Shown here: positions 27,901 to 34,668 of the stretch, piece after piece
Layout: the number at the start of each line of letters is the position of its first letter
Numbering within the stretch: position 1 is the stretch's first letter
DNA from: Thermoanaerobaculia bacterium
GTDB lineage: Bacteria > Acidobacteriota > Thermoanaerobaculia > Gp7-AA8
NCBI GenBank assembly: GCA_017883205.1
Contig: JADGNZ010000018.1
Span: 47,941 to 111,940, forward strand
Direction of reading: 5' to 3'
DNA: 64,000 nucleotides
Notes under the pieces: model-generated
Told to the model about the DNA's origin: nothing
The model's input: only the letters and a program-made list of their open reading frames with translations
Database searches by the model: none
Translations under genes and position numbers: made by a program

Positions 27901-29080
27901 CGAGATTGGCTGACCAGGCTGCCGTTTCGCGCAATTGCGGCACGACACCGTATCCATTCGGCGCCACGAGCAGATCGAGCTTCTGCTGTGGTCTGAGTGG
28001 ATGCGCGCGCAGGTACTCGGCAGCCATGAACTCGGCAAAGGTGCGGTGAGCCCACCGCGCGCGCCCCTGTCCGTTTGCTCGAAACAGTGCTCGGCGGAGG
28101 GTGGCGCGAACCAATTCCACGGTCACGGTGAACTGCTCTCCGTCGACGTCCTCCGTCGCGGGCGCGATCTGATTCCAGAACACGCTCGTACGCGCGTCCG
28201 ATGGAATCGTCACGCTCGTCACGATCTCCGCGCGATTGGCGAACACAGTCGCCGCTGCGATCCGTGCCGCGCACCCATAGATCTGTGACTCCGTAAATGG
28301 CGAGGTCTGCTCACGCATCTGCCGCCCTTCGTTCGATTCACCGCACAGAAGCAGGCAACCCTTCCTGTACAGTTCTTCGTGTGTTTGAGGTAAGGCTTGG
28401 CCTTGCTGCGCGAGGCCGAGAAAGAAGCTCAACGTGACTGGTCGGGCGGCGAGTGCGCCTGCCCGGCGAACTGAAGTTAGAAAAGGCTCGGCATCCACAC
28501 CCGCTTCAGCGGCCGCGAGCGCGACGTCTGCTTCACGCAACGGCGCGATCACGCGGATTGCAGCACCGGGCCATCGCTTGCGGAGAAACTCCTCGAGATC
28601 GCGCTGCCACTCCGTTGTGCGGCAACTGAGGCGTAGCTTCAGTCGCGCGAGCGGGAGTCGCTCGAGCGCTCGCCGAATGTGCGCTGCCATGGTATGCAAG
28701 TTGGCCAGGGACTCGTCGAGACCGTCGAGGAACAGCTCCAGCATTGTGTCGTCGGTCAGCCACTGCGCGATCCGCGGTTCTTCAAAGATCGCCTGATCAA
28801 GCGCGTACTCGCTCCCGATTGCGCCCAACTCGATGTGCACGACCCGGTCGTTTCCACGGCTGGCGATGGCGCTGCGGAGCGCTTGTTCCACGAGGTGCGT
28901 CTTGCCGATGCCCGGGTCGCCGAGGATCACCGAACACTCCGAGAGCAGAGTGATGTCGATCCGTGTGACGTGCGGATTGGCGTACGCGTGCGCGAGGGGA
29001 TCGGCCAGGAAGCCATGCTCATCGAGCTGAGGTTCGTGCGAGGGCACGTGCCAGAAACGGTCGCGAATCGAGTAGTCCAT
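24917..29080 (-). CDS. NACHT-like NTPase with C-terminal PD-(D/E)XK-like nuclease
   Basis: A 1387-residue protein. Near the N-terminus is a STAND/NACHT-type P-loop NTPase: Walker A GDPGIGKT (54-61), Walker B ELFLDGLDES (115-124), sensor-like LRLSCRTTEW. Residues about 350-1150 are a long helical repeat region (HEAT/ARM-like by appearance). The C-terminal ~200 residues look like a PD-(D/E)XK nuclease: ENDIRNWILDRL, GAGYYTDIKVEA and ATIETKGCWHKDL with the E-x-K, then GIYLVLWFGSDGW. It ends in a Lys/Arg/Ser-rich tail. The architecture (switch NTPase, sensor repeats, nuclease) resembles Avs-type anti-phage proteins, but with the effector at the C-terminus. TACAAT lies nine bases before the chosen ATG. 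It sits in an island next to tRNA-Ser. Confidence 0.8.
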   Translation of the reverse strand: MDYSIRDRFWHVPSHEPQLDEHGFLADPLAHAYANPHVTRIDITLLSECSVILGDPGIGKTHLVEQALRSAIASRGNDRVVHIELGAIGSEYALDQAIFEEPRIAQWLTDDTMLELFLDGLDESLANLHTMAAHIRRALERLPLARLKLRLSCRTTEWQRDLEEFLRKRWPGAAIRVIAPLREADVALAAAEAGVDAEPFLTSVRRAGALAARPVTLSFFLGLAQQGQALPQTHEELYRKGCLLLCGESNEGRQMREQTSPFTESQIYGCAARIAAATVFANRAEIVTSVTIPSDARTSVFWNQIAPATEDVDGEQFTVTVELVRATLRRALFRANGQGRARWAHRTFAEFMAAEYLRAHPLRPQQKLDLLVAPNGYGVVPQLRETAAWSANLDGQLRRSLIDLDPAAVLRADVSTFADDDRHALVDALFKHHTEEALILRDLRADDLAKLSHPNLREQLAARLEGDDAAKRLVVVIASATGAEPFVDQMIDVVLDPASSFALRHASLDVIAGLPRTSGIGRLAILLPDAIGADYDADIRGRLLDLLWPDFIDAKTLFSSLAGEPPQENYFYGAFERFVREKLGGDFDADFAAAGLAWIPKRPPAREFDRHFENLVTRVLLFAYDHAHEEPFVALLPDAIAAEARRMSTSIAAFARRAYTAPLSDDVRKPLVTRIVAQLKPADRHALPHFLVSEADMQWMLEQLQAAQTDRKSLWAHLMWVVWSGDDAVANDLVLRAGEAAVAEAFHGVLQPVDLGSPQAEKLKSQYELLHLSSAPKPAPPPDHWSRLAERLSDPEPMWWANAVYTAATDTSTYEGSIEAILATLRKRFEAGPEQLMHAADVFVRLATPVSVEDIGSGRPQPTLAFLAAIKYLEEGRIEDEVLRGWLPALLVAPEHGGDPDEVAAIVAPLADGAYVAAFVLALFDIESQRQTAEAFFLSLQVAGRHWNDAIREGLADRLGGALFPAAYGLVLELLLQKNEPEARKDAERRVTEAITAGQANDYAIEAAARLVEEAGDGGWKVVWSFLQAFPETDLRVLRRGLGPQNAYFIATKLSPGNVRELAHFLVDRHGAAPSMADRTPVQHVALDLVSHLIHRGEVDDVRDLREQYPELIGSDAITHAKNAFAERQWHAPEPSAIFRMVTDARRRIVRDGAHLLDVITIALDEIQQSLRGENPQVESLWNADRPKGENDIRNWILDRLKRQKEGLPSLFANKEVEVGAGYYTDIKVEARPQGHDVGHYPPLHATIETKGCWHKDLTTAMKNQLLGLYLKDSESPHGIYLVLWFGSDGWIDADGGKAKCHHWTLDDARSFFDDQARKLSSGRTLIRAYVLDCSRPAKAATDKSSKPRATKTSSRKTDAKRSAKKTVQKPRERSESPSRHDKKNGG

Positions 29081-29166
29081 GTCGCCACGATTGTAGCGAG
29101 GCACGGTCAGGGCTGCGACGATCTCCTTATGGGCATCCGCGACGCTCTCGTTTTCAACGCACGACC

Positions 29167-29814
29167 CTATCGAGACTTGTCACCGCCATCGTCGCTTCCG
29201 ATCAGGTCGATATGTTCTCCGGAGAGCACCTTCCGGAGAAAGGGATTGCCGCCGGCCTTGCGCCGCGCGAACTCCTCGGGGGTGTAAAGCGTCGGGTGAA
29301 TGCTGCGGCCCAGTAGCTTTTCGGCTGGGGCCAGCTTTGCGAACAACTCTTCGAGAGTGAGGGCTCCGGCGACGACGAGCAGATCGATGTCGCTGCCGGC
29401 GTGCGCTTCGCCTTTCGCCACCGAGCCGTAGACAAGGGCGCGATCGATTCGCTTGGCAAGCGGCCGGAGTGCGGATCGCAACGGATCGATGAGGCCGACC
29501 GTCTTCATCACGATTCCCCGAAGCTCCGCGAAAATGGGCGCGTTTTGGTTTGCCTGATAGTGCTTCTGGCTGCCGATGAGCCTCGTGGTGACAAGGCGGC
29601 TCCCTACGAGCCGGGCCAACTCGCGTTGAATCGCGCCCGAGCCCGAGCCGGTTTGCGCGATCAGTTCCTGTTGGAAATAGGTTCGCTCCGTATTGCCGAA
29701 AAGGAGCCGGAGGATGCGCTGCTGGGTGGTCGTGAAGAGGGCATCGGCAAGGCTGGTCGAGCGTGTACCCGCTCGCCGATGCAACACATTTAGACTCGTT
29801 CTCGTCGTGCCCAT
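29167..29814 (-). CDS. Winged-helix nucleotidyltransferase (MNT-type)
   Basis: A 215-residue protein: N-terminal winged helix (ADALFTTTQQRILRLLFG, FQQELIAQTGSGSGAIQREL) and a minimal nucleotidyltransferase with GSVAKGEAHAGSDIDLLV, the GS...DxD signature. Proteins of this type can AMPylate a partner or bind DNA; MNT domains are antitoxins in HEPN/MNT pairs, but no HEPN gene is seen. TACAAT ends seven bases before the ATG at 29814, and two operator-like dyads cover the promoter, so autoregulation through its own winged helix is likely. It lies just upstream of the NACHT-nuclease gene on the same strand and may regulate or modulate it. Confidence 0.82.
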   Translation of the reverse strand: MGTTRTSLNVLHRRAGTRSTSLADALFTTTQQRILRLLFGNTERTYFQQELIAQTGSGSGAIQRELARLVGSRLVTTRLIGSQKHYQANQNAPIFAELRGIVMKTVGLIDPLRSALRPLAKRIDRALVYGSVAKGEAHAGSDIDLLVVAGALTLEELFAKLAPAEKLLGRSIHPTLYTPEEFARRKAGGNPFLRKVLSGEHIDLIGSDDGGDKSR

Positions 29815-29843
29815 TTCGGGCATTGTACTGCCCAAACAGGGCA
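29808..29843 (-). promoter_or_regulatory. Two TGCCC-N5-GGGCA operators over a leaderless promoter
   Basis: TGCCCATTTCGGGCA (29808-29822) and TGCCCAAACAGGGCA (29829-29843) are perfect five-base dyads exactly 21 bp apart. On the minus strand the -10 candidate TACAAT falls between them, one dyad fills the -35/-10 spacer, and the other covers the start point and ATG (29814). Confidence 0.8.
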
Positions 29844-29879
29844 GATGAAGCTTGAGGGCTCGAGGCGCGACGGTCTTCG

Positions 29880-30113
29880 GGGCCGGCTTCGACGACTTCA
29901 CCGATTACTACGCGACGAAGCCCAAGGATGAATCGTCGGCGGACCCGGCTCGGCCGTTTGGGTCGCCGGGCGAACCGGCTGACGACGTGCCGATGATGTC
30001 GATGGAGATCCTGCTCCCGGAGGGGGATCTTGAACTCTTTGCCGGAATGGGCCCGTCCGGCGCGCGGGCAGCCACCGCTTCCAGAACCAACCGATCGCCG
30101 CCGCCTTCAGCCT
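29880..30113 (+). pseudogene. Degenerate copy of the MglA-type gene's tail
   Basis: Reading FDDFTDYYATKPKDE, DDVPMMSMEILLPEGDLE and GPSGARAATAS matches the C-terminal tail of the MglA-type protein (FDDFVDYYAKPKDD, DVPMMSIEIPLPEG, APSGARAATAS). There is no GTPase part; the end jumps directly to the TTCAGCCTTCCAAC that precedes the tRNA. It forms the right flank of the island. Confidence 0.85.
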
Positions 30114-30119
30114 TCCAAC

Positions 30120-30208
30120 GGAGGAGGGTCGAGTGGTTTAAGGCAGCGGTCTTGAAAACCGCCGTACCGGAAACGGTACCGTGGGTTCGAATCCCAACTC
30201 CTCCGCCA
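30120..30208 (+). pseudogene. Decayed tRNA-Ser(UGA) copy
   Basis: An 89-nt near-duplicate of the tRNA at 24821. It lacks one base where U8 should be (GGAGGAGGG instead of GGAGGAGTGG) and has a broken T-stem pair (GTGGG/CCCAA), though the acceptor is fully paired. Anticodon loop and CCA are kept. Probably non-functional; it marks the right end of the island. Confidence 0.85.
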
Positions 30209-30233
30209 AATGACAACGTTTGCCGATTCAGTG

Positions 30234-30326
30234 TTTGCGTGTCAGCGCTAAGGAACTTATAGTTGGCAGATCGCAAACATTGCAGAAAACGCAAGAGAAA
30301 CACAAGTAGATTGCGCGAAACCGCAA
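30234..30326. promoter_or_regulatory. Cluster of CGCAA/TTGCG boxes before the Xre-S24 gene
   Basis: Boxes at 30235 (TTGCG), 30272 (CGCAA), 30290 (CGCAA), 30311 (TTGCG) and 30322 (CGCAA) precede the repressor gene, plausible half-sites for autoregulation. TACCCT ends seven bases before the ATG at 30372, where an AGAGGG SD-like stretch is also present. Confidence 0.4.
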
Positions 30327-30371
30327 GCACTTTCGTTTCAGCCGGATACACGCGGCCCTACCCTAAGAGGG

Positions 30372-31124
30372 ATGGATGTTCTCGAGCGGCTCCACCTCGC
30401 AGTGAAGGCCAGCAAGCTCTCGAAGAAAGTCGTCGCGGCCCGCGCGGGCATGAGTCCCTTCAAACTCAGTCGTCTTTTGAATGGAAGGGTCAAGCGTGCC
30501 GACCTTGCGGCCATCGAGTCAGTGCTGGCTGCAATCGGCAAGCGGATGGATGACCTTTACGCCGGCTCTTCGTCGACCAACATCCGGCATGCGCTGCGGG
30601 TTCTGACGGAATTCGTCGATACGCACGAGTCGCCTCGACCGCCCGTCGCGACGCCCGCGGCCGCCGTGGCGCGCATCGGTCCGAAAAAACGGAAGTCGAG
30701 AACGGTAACGGCACATGACGTTGCCGCGAACCCGAATGCGATTTTGCTGGATTCCAGCGAAACTGTACGCAGAAAGGTTCCAAATGAGCTTTGGAATCGG
30801 GGGGCACGGGGAGGAGCGCGGGTTGTCGGCGACTCCATGATCGACGCCGGTATTCGCGATGGCGACGAAGTCTTCTACGTGCCCGAGGTCGACCCGCGTG
30901 CCGCGCAGCGCAAGATTGTCGTCATCCGCGTCAATACGGCGGTATTTCTGAAGTATTACCACGAGAGCAACGGACAGAAACTTCTTGTGAGTGCGAAGCC
31001 AGGACTCACTCCCATGATCCTAAGACCCGACGATGACGTGCAGTTGTATGGCATCGTCGTGCTTCCACGCTCACTCAGCCTCGGACCAGCGCGGTCGTCA
31101 TCAGCGCCTCGAAAACGTCGTTGA
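30372..31124 (+). CDS. Xre-family HTH repressor with S24 (LexA/CI-like) domain
   Basis: A 250-residue regulator. An HTH at residues 15-60 (SKKVVAARAGMSPFKLSRLL) and a C-terminal S24 peptidase-like domain with the nucleophile motif VVGDSMIDAGIRDGDEVF and a Lys about 45 residues later (VFLKYYHE), the Ser-Lys pair used for self-cleavage in LexA and phage CI. A Pro/Ala-rich linker joins them. This layout is typical of phage or mobile-element repressors. It stands just after the island's right edge and before the transposon-split gene. Confidence 0.88.
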   Translation: MDVLERLHLAVKASKLSKKVVAARAGMSPFKLSRLLNGRVKRADLAAIESVLAAIGKRMDDLYAGSSSTNIRHALRVLTEFVDTHESPRPPVATPAAAVARIGPKKRKSRTVTAHDVAANPNAILLDSSETVRRKVPNELWNRGARGGARVVGDSMIDAGIRDGDEVFYVPEVDPRAAQRKIVVIRVNTAVFLKYYHESNGQKLLVSAKPGLTPMILRPDDDVQLYGIVVLPRSLSLGPARSSSAPRKRR

Positions 31125-31373
31125 CTTAAGTCCTGGCGAAGACGCAACTGGTCGGAAAGCTCGTCCGCGCGTCACGCGAATCACGGCTGCGACAACCTCC
31201 TCATCAACATCCGCGACTACCTCCTGAGGCGTTCTGGCCGTTATGCCTCGCCGATCACCGATTTCCGCTGCTCGGTTGATGAGATGGAAGTGCGAACGTA
31301 CCGCGAAGTCGCTCGACCGGCTGCGATTCACTGGAGCGTGGCGTCGAAAGAGTGCCGGTTCACCGTCAACATC
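31125..31373. other. Gap without a supported gene
   Basis: Short frames exist on both strands, including a minus-strand stretch ARTPQEVVADVDEEVVAAV, but none has a convincing start, ribosome binding site or recognised family. It may hold a remnant gene. Confidence 0.4.
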
Positions 31374-31640
31374 GCCAATCTTGGTGTGATCGAATCATAC
31401 TTGTGGTGGCGTGCGTCATACTTGAGTGATCGCCTGCCGCACTTGTATGGTTTTCGATCACACTCATGTGACTACTGAATCATACTTATATGGTACGCGA
31501 TCGCACTCATATGATCCTTCGACATACATGTTTGACCGGTCGTCCCACTCGTGTGACGTTCGGTCACACTTATCTGATTATGAGTCAAACTTATGTGACG
31601 CACGATCACACTCATATGACTCATCGTCATACTAGTGTGA
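31374..31640. repeat. Tandem array of 21-bp dyad repeats
   Basis: About twelve to thirteen units with a 21-bp period (one is 22): starts at 31374 (weak), 31395, 31416, 31437, 31458, 31480, 31501, 31522, 31543, 31564, 31585, 31606, 31627. The conserved 14-base core TCAyACTyATrTGA is dyad-like (TCACA...TGTGA, TCATA...TATGA), followed by seven variable bases. 21 bp equals two helical turns and also seven codons. Part encodes the C-terminal heptapeptides of the gene ending at 31472, but four or five units lie beyond its stop codon. Confidence 0.92.
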
Positions 31641-31943
31641 TCATGATGACCCATCGTTCTTCGAAGAAGTCTTCGGCCGCTTTGTTTCACGGTTTTTCGC
31701 TTGAGGAACCAGCGTTTCCCGTCTTTCGTCACCGAAATCCCGGTCGATCTGCCGTCTTTGCGGCGCAACATCACCCGAACGGTGTTCACGAAGTTCCTCG
31801 AACGTGTCTTGAAGCCGCCAGCCCGAAGCGCGGCGGCAATCTCTGTCGAGTTCTTCGGCGTATCGACCGTTGAAAGGTAATGAGCCGTCGCCTCGTAGAT
31901 GTCGAGCAGCGTATATGGTCCGATTCCGCGCGGCAAGCTTGCC
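31472..31943 (-). pseudogene. 3' part of a transposon-split coiled-coil/winged-helix gene
   Basis: Contains a HARE-like winged helix (IYEATAHYLSTVDTPKNSTE, LRAGGFKTRSRNFVNTVRVM, VTKDGKRWFLK), followed by seven-residue repeats of the form xxxH(I/M/T)S(V/L) such as VRHISLT and AYHISMI. The 5' part is at 35152-35339. Joining the two at the 8-bp target duplication keeps the frame (..TTAASAAQ-ASLPRGIGPY..), giving about 219 residues. A TTG start inside this fragment (31936) may still allow some expression. Confidence 0.88.
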
Positions 31944-31951
31944 TGCGCGGC
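31944..31951. repeat. 8-bp target site duplication, left
   Basis: TGCGCGGC immediately outside the left inverted end of the transposon, identical to 35152-35159. Confidence 0.93.
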
Positions 31952-31974
31952 GGTAGTGTCCTAATTTGAACGGC

Positions 31975-32157
31975 TCAGTTCGTTGCGGCATCGAGGGTGC
32001 TCCTGATCCATTCGGAAACGTTCTGATTGCTTGCCTTCGCAGCTTTCTCGACTCGCCGGAGTAGGTCCGGGTTGAACCGCACCGGGACGATGTGCGCCTT
32101 CGCGTGACCCTTCGCTAACTTTGGGCGACCGGGCTTTCTGACTTTAGGCTGACTCAA
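31975..32157 (-). CDS. Ribbon-helix-helix (CopG/Arc-like) small protein
   Basis: A 60-residue basic protein: MSQPKVRKPGRPKLAKGHAK then HIVPVRFNPDLLRRVEKAAKASNQNVSEWIRSTLD, a beta strand plus two helices of RHH type. It probably binds DNA as a dimer. It starts at TTG (32157) inside the previous gene with a 14-base overlap; AGGAG lies ten bases upstream. With the preceding gene it could form an antitoxin-like pair or regulate the transposon. Confidence 0.75.
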   Translation of the reverse strand: MSQPKVRKPGRPKLAKGHAKAHIVPVRFNPDLLRRVEKAAKASNQNVSEWIRSTLDAATN

Positions 32158-32449
32158 GGTTTCTGAACTCCTGCACGATGACGGCTCGCACCGCCTGCCG
32201 TGCTGACTCGATTGGATGGCTGTGCAGCACCGTGACGTGTCGCCGTGGTGCTGCGGGGTCGTCGGTATCGTGCGCCCATGCGTAGACGCGGCTGGCCGTG
32301 GGATGGCCGTAGAGGTCGAATACCTCCACGACTCCCTCCCAAACCGTTTTGCCTCTAAATGTCTCTTTGACCGGCACGCTCTCGACATGCGCAGCGTCCG
32401 CGCCGTGAAGGCGTCGGATCACTTCGCACAACTCTTCGATGTGCGTCAT
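32144..32449 (-). CDS. Small conserved-type hypothetical protein in the transposase operon
   Basis: A 101-residue soluble protein (MTHIEELCEVIRRLHGADAA, then VWEGVVEVFDLYGHPTASRV, VTVLHSHPIESARQAVRAVI). The VWEG.VEVFDL.GHP..xRxYAW pattern is one I associate with widespread small proteins of unknown role. Its ATG overlaps the transposase stop by ATGA, and its own end overlaps the RHH gene, so all three are translated as one unit. Confidence 0.72.
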   Translation of the reverse strand: MTHIEELCEVIRRLHGADAAHVESVPVKETFRGKTVWEGVVEVFDLYGHPTASRVYAWAHDTDDPAAPRRHVTVLHSHPIESARQAVRAVIVQEFRNLESA

Positions 32450-33276
32450 CCGGTTGCTACCTCTACCAGTTGACGAACGGTCCACGGCGACGATACAACC
32501 TCGGCAGCCATGGCGGGCGTGCAGCGGAGCGTCTCGTGGCGCTTCACTAGGTTGTAGTACGCGAAGTGCAGCGCAACCGCCGCCTCAAAGTTCTCCAGCT
32601 TCTTGCTGAAGGCGTGAGTCAGGCGGGTCAGGCGGCGCATGTGCTGGCGTGTCGTGGCGTTCAGACGCTCAACATAGCTAGTGTTCGCCGCCTTCATGTC
32701 GGGATCGCCCTGCACGACGCGCTTCTCTACGGTCAGGATGCGTGCGGCGCTGTAGCGGCGCTCCGGCGTTTTTGACTGGTCTTCCGTGTACGTCTTGATG
32801 ACTTGCGCGAAGTCAACATCGGCACCGAACGCCAGTTCCACGGCTTCGACGTACGCTGCGAGTCCATCGGCTGAAAGCTGCACCCGGTTGCGCATGCGCG
32901 ATTTGATGTCCGCGACGAAGGCGTTAGCGGTCTCGCTGTCTCGCTTCCCGACCTTGAACGCCGGAACGAGTTTCGTTTCGGAATCGATCGCGCAGAACGT
33001 CCACGCGTCGCCCATGGAAGGATCATCAGACGGCGCAACGTGGCGCTGCTTCTTGCCGATGTATCCCCAAATCTCGTCCATCTGGAGGTGCGTGCAGGTT
33101 AGGTCGCGCATGATGGCGTCCTGAATCTTCGCGCATCCCTGCCCGACCTTCACGCCGAGGCGCATGATGGTGTCACGGTGGACGCCGGTCATACGCTCGA
33201 TGGATCGGATGCTTGATCCTTCGGCGAGAGAGCCGATGATGACTACCTGCTTGTCAAAGTCGAGTACGTTTGTCAT
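32446..33276 (-). CDS. IS1-family-like DDE transposase
   Basis: A 276-residue transposase: N-terminal HTH (EGSSIRSIERMTGVHRDTIM), catalytic acids in LQMDEIWGYIGKK, LSADGLAAYVEA and SYVERLNATTRQ, and the C-terminal HFAYYNLVKRHETLRCTPAM seen in IS1-type enzymes. It would cut and join the GGTAGTGTC ends. A single frame is used, with no frameshift as in classical IS1 insAB. The start is the ATG at 33276: TGGACA, 17 bases, TACACT, then seven bases to the ATG, a good promoter for a leaderless message. Confidence 0.93.
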   Translation of the reverse strand: MTNVLDFDKQVVIIGSLAEGSSIRSIERMTGVHRDTIMRLGVKVGQGCAKIQDAIMRDLTCTHLQMDEIWGYIGKKQRHVAPSDDPSMGDAWTFCAIDSETKLVPAFKVGKRDSETANAFVADIKSRMRNRVQLSADGLAAYVEAVELAFGADVDFAQVIKTYTEDQSKTPERRYSAARILTVEKRVVQGDPDMKAANTSYVERLNATTRQHMRRLTRLTHAFSKKLENFEAAVALHFAYYNLVKRHETLRCTPAMAAEVVSSPWTVRQLVEVATG

Positions 33277-33311
33277 GTGAGATAGTGTATTACACAAATA
33301 TGAGCTTGTCC
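33276..33311 (-). promoter_or_regulatory. Leaderless sigma70-type promoter of the transposase
   Basis: Minus strand: -35 TGGACA, 17-bp spacer, -10 TACACT, seven bases to the ATG at 33276. The divergent gene at 33337 has TACAGT six bases before its ATG. Confidence 0.65.
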
Positions 33312-33336
33312 AGAGTTTTTGTGTTACAGTTTCTTC

Positions 33337-34275
33337 ATGAAAATACTGATGCTGGCGCTACTCATTTCGCTGCCCGCCGTAGGTCAGCAAGTCATACCCG
33401 CCGCCAAAAACGACACCGCTCCCCAGAAGGCAGAGAAGGCCACCGGCGGGGTCGTGCTCTCCGAGGACAAAAAACCACCCTATGACCACACCACAACCGC
33501 TGACGGCAAGAAGCCCGCAGCCGTAAAACCTCCGGTGCCGCAGCAGAACTGCCCAGAACGCTTCTGGATATGGCTTAAGTCGCTCAACAATTCGGATTGG
33601 CTTCTCGTGGTGACTACGCTCTATCTCTTCGCTACCGTCAAGATTTGGCGGGCTATGGTGAAGTCCAACGAACACGCCGAGAAGACATACGGGGAGAGCA
33701 AGAAATCCGCCGATGCAGACCGAGAGCTGACGCGCAGGCAGCTTGAAGCCTACGAGAGGCCATGGGTGACCGCTTCGTTTGAAGCCTGCGGCTTTCTCCA
33801 AGTCGGCATGACTGGCAACTTGGGGGTGCTTTTTAGAGTATGGTTGGAAAATATCGGCCACTCCATCGCAACACATATCAGCTTCGAGGTTGAAATAGTT
33901 CCTGTTGAACCTACCGATTATCGGCATGTTGTTGCGACGCAAGACCGTATAGCTCAAAGACTCAAGCCGCTGACTTCCGGGCCTGTGCTGTTCGCAGGTG
34001 AAAAGGTCGCAAATTTTGTTCGGCTCAATCTCGTCGAGGTCGAGAAATACGCTGTTAATTTCGAAGGGGAAGGGCGGTACCTGTTTTTGTGTCTTGCCGT
34101 CGTCATTAAGTATTGCTACCCCACGTCGGACCGGGAACATACGACCCGAGTCGGGTTCACTTTTGGCAACGAAAGGGAGTTTATGGGGGGCTGGTTGCTC
34201 GTTAAACTTGGAGAGGAATTGCCGCCAGAAAAGATTACCATTCTTACATTGCCATCCGGCGGTGGCGCAGACTAA
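33337..34275 (+). CDS. Transposon passenger: exported/membrane protein of unknown function
   Basis: A 312-residue protein. A signal-like N-terminus (MKILMLALLISLPAVGQQ), a charged spacer, one transmembrane helix (residues 85-105, WLLVVTTLYLFATVKIW), a short coiled segment (ESKKSADADRELTRRQLEAY) and a soluble beta-rich domain beginning ERPWVTASFEACGFLQVGMT. The layout resembles small membrane proteins often seen in mobile islands, but I cannot name a family. It may serve host protection or element maintenance. Confidence 0.7.
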   Translation: MKILMLALLISLPAVGQQVIPAAKNDTAPQKAEKATGGVVLSEDKKPPYDHTTTADGKKPAAVKPPVPQQNCPERFWIWLKSLNNSDWLLVVTTLYLFATVKIWRAMVKSNEHAEKTYGESKKSADADRELTRRQLEAYERPWVTASFEACGFLQVGMTGNLGVLFRVWLENIGHSIATHISFEVEIVPVEPTDYRHVVATQDRIAQRLKPLTSGPVLFAGEKVANFVRLNLVEVEKYAVNFEGEGRYLFLCLAVVIKYCYPTSDREHTTRVGFTFGNEREFMGGWLLVKLGEELPPEKITILTLPSGGGAD

Positions 34276-34340
34276 GGCCAGCGCCGCAACGATCGCCAGC
34301 ACCAGCCCTACAAAAACGAAACCCACCTGTGCCGAAGAGC

Positions 34341-34601
34341 CTACAACTTCATGCGCTTCAGCGTCGGCAGCGTGAACTCGCTCAGCAGCTCCGACGCATC
34401 GACGCTGAGCGCCTTCGCCAGCTTGAGCAGGACGGTCAGCGTCGGCACGTTCTCCCCGCGCTCGACGAAGCCGACGTAGTCCGCCGTCAGGTTCGCCGCT
34501 TCCGCCAGTCGTTCCTGACTCAGGCCGCGCTCGTTCCGAAGTCGGCGCAACGTATCGCCGAACCGCTGCCCCTCCGGGCTCCGTACCTTCCGACGTGACA
34601 T
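34341..34601 (-). CDS. Xre-family HTH regulator (transposon passenger)
   Basis: An 86-residue single HTH_3 protein (LRRLRNERGLSQERLAEAAN, ADYVGFVERGENVPTLTVLL). It is divergent from the HTH gene at 34669 across a short region with a dyad that overlaps both likely promoters, so it probably controls both. Confidence 0.88.
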   Translation of the reverse strand: MSRRKVRSPEGQRFGDTLRRLRNERGLSQERLAEAANLTADYVGFVERGENVPTLTVLLKLAKALSVDASELLSEFTLPTLKRMKL

Positions 34602-34612
34602 CTGAGTTGTAC

Positions 34613-34656
34613 CCTAACCATAGAGCGGTGTTAGACTCCATCCCACTATAGTTAGG
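34613..34656. promoter_or_regulatory. Dyad operator between divergent regulators
   Basis: CCTAACCATA (34613-34622) and TATAGTTAGG (34647-34656) are inverted, nine of ten matching. TATAGT serves as a possible -10 for the plus gene; on the minus strand CTAACA-17-TACAAC fits the Xre gene. Confidence 0.55.
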
Positions 34657-34668
34657 TGGGAGGCTTCG

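Noticed and set aside
31374..31640. CRISPR array
   Set aside because: The units are 14 conserved plus 7 variable bases with no true spacers, the core itself varies and is dyad-symmetric, and no cas gene is present.
33358..34641. 427-codon open frame on the minus strand across the transposon cargo
   Set aside because: It overlaps the exported-protein gene and the Xre gene in another frame; the Xre HTH and the signal/TM pattern of the plus gene are far better supported.
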